This document shows positions 63,177-64,000 of a stretch of DNA of 64,000 nucleotides, piece by piece. Position 1 is the stretch's first letter; each line of letters begins with the position of its first letter. Position numbers and translations under genes: made by a program. The notes under the pieces were generated by a model. The model did not search any database, had not been told where the DNA came from, and worked only from the letters and a program-made list of their open reading frames with translations. Source of the DNA: Anaerohalosphaera lusitana (GTDB lineage: Bacteria; Planctomycetota; Phycisphaerae; Sedimentisphaerales; Anaerohalosphaeraceae); the NCBI RefSeq assembly GCF_002007645.1, contig NZ_CP019791.1, forward strand, positions 2,294,001-2,358,000. Reading direction: 5' to 3'.

Positions 63177-64000
63177 TTATGCTGTTGCTTTGAGGTGGAA
63201 GATTCCCCAGCTCAGGTAACCCTGTTTTCCGCCGTCAACCCAGTGCTGCAGACCCTTTTTCATATTCTTGATGTATTCGTCACTGATGCCTAGTTTTTTG
63301 GGCCTGTCACTGTTCTCGATCTTCTTGAGAACGCTGTGATAATGGTGCGGCAGGTGGTCCGTCAGTTCGTCGAACTCCTCGACCTCCAAACCCGCATCTT
63401 TGGCCATCTTCTTGTACTTGCTGGGTGAACCGAGCGACTCAAGGTGAATGCGGTCATAGATCGGCTGAAGTACATTCTCAGGGCAGTCATCACTCTGCAT
63501 CGGATCTGTAAATACCATCTCGCCGCCGGGCTTGAGAACTCGTGCCGCCTCTTTAATGACCGCATCACGCTGGTCGCTGTGCAGTATCGCGTCCTGCGAC
63601 CAGATCACATCAAAGCTGCCATCTTCAAAGGGCAGCGATTCGAATGCACCGTCGACAACGTCGATCAGATGATCGAGTCCCTGTTCCTTGTTCATCTGTC
63701 TGTCACGCTCGTTCTCAACCTCGCTTAGGTTCAGAGCCGTGACATGGCAGCCGTAGGTCTTAGCGAGATAACGGGCGGCCCCGCCGAACCCCGCGCCCAG
63801 ATCGAGCACACGGCTGTTCTCGTTGAGATTCTCGCATTTGGCGGCCATGCGTTTAACCGTCTTACGGCTGGCTTGCGAGATCGAATCGTCGGGCGTTTCG
63901 TAAAACCCGATATGGATATCCTCGCCGCCCCAGAAATTAAAATAAAACTTGTCAGCATCACTGCTGTTATAATAATCACGGGCCGTGGAAACAGTTTTCG
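63177..64000 (-). CDS. Sarcosine/dimethylglycine-type N-methyltransferase, 5' end outside window
   Basis: The frame stays open to the window edge, so an internal ATG at 63848 is not the start. The visible 274 residues begin TARDYYNSSDADKFYFNFWG and GGEDIHIGFYETPDDSISQA, the characteristic N-terminus of sarcosine/dimethylglycine methyltransferases. SAM-binding motif I follows (VLDLGAGFGGAARYLA), with WSQDAILHSDQRDAVIKEAA and VLKPGGEMVFTDPM. These enzymes add two methyl groups to make glycine betaine from sarcosine, an osmoprotectant in halophiles. The partner glycine/sarcosine methyltransferase, if present, would lie beyond the edge. Transcription ends at the hairpin at 63090. Confidence 0.85.
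   Translation of the reverse strand, partial: KTVSTARDYYNSSDADKFYFNFWGGEDIHIGFYETPDDSISQASRKTVKRMAAKCENLNENSRVLDLGAGFGGAARYLAKTYGCHVTALNLSEVENERDRQMNKEQGLDHLIDVVDGAFESLPFEDGSFDVIWSQDAILHSDQRDAVIKEAARVLKPGGEMVFTDPMQSDDCPENVLQPIYDRIHLESLGSPSKYKKMAKDAGLEVEEFDELTDHLPHHYHSVLKKIENSDRPKKLGISDEYIKNMKKGLQHWVDGGKQGYLSWGIFHLKATA

Overview
The window reads like a marine or halophilic member of the Planctomycetota, most likely Phycisphaerae/Sedimentisphaerales. This is an inference from several traits seen together: dockerin-like C-termini without cohesins, LamG and Ig modules on secreted proteins, a PEP-CTERM protein, a pseudopilin of the planctomycete type, a very large beta-helix/thrombospondin-3 protein, glycoside hydrolases and a sulfatase remnant, and a betaine-type methyltransferase at the right edge. 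No rRNA and no complete tRNA gene is present.

Layout. 0-3.7 kb: a secreted GH38-type glycosidase with an unrelated fragment fused upstream and an abnormal C-terminal tail. 3.8-5.4 kb: a small inverted-repeat element and a 3'-truncated IS4-type element, ending at a tRNA 3'-half. 5.4-10.3 kb: integrase A, an excisionase-like gene, two small membrane proteins, a broken gene, and a group II intron fused to an IS256-family remnant, ending at a second tRNA 3'-half. 10.4-17.8 kb: integrase B with its own excisionase-like gene, a tract of helically phased 10-bp repeats, a run of small island genes, a 385-residue protein of unknown function, a nested inverted repeat, and a GIY-YIG protein. 18.4-33.5 kb: a TonB-linked uptake system (dockerin-bearing beta-helix protein, exported helical protein, TonB-dependent receptor, Sel1 lipoprotein, then DUF3450, TtpC-like ExbB, ExbB, ExbD, TonB and TPR protein in one operon) and a small secreted protein. 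33.7-36.9 kb: an IS5-family element in three tandem copies. 36.9-38.0 kb: two island right ends, each with a tRNA-derived site, and an ORF-less group II intron. 38.5-49.7 kb: a PEP-CTERM protein and a giant exported protein of about 3,500 residues. 49.9-53.6 kb: an IS256-family element whose left terminal repeat carries the second copy of the group II intron, inserted in an inverted remnant of itself. 53.8-64 kb, all on the minus strand: two paralogous LamG/dockerin proteins around a GH2 enzyme and a sulfatase remnant, a pseudopilin, and a sarcosine/dimethylglycine-type methyltransferase.

How the parts fit. The TonB operon would energise the receptor at 21.6-24.6 kb, and the surface proteins and glycosidases suggest uptake and breakdown of complex glycans; the substrate is unknown. 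The most unusual part is the integration architecture. Tyrosine-recombinase islands have recombined at the anticodon arms of tRNA genes. Each end carries a pair of short direct repeats one helical turn apart, and the distance to the tRNA core (117/118, 126/127 or 124/125 bp) is kept on both sides for each repeat family. By this reading integrase B brackets about 26.7 kb that includes the whole TonB system, and integrase A brackets about 32 kb around that.
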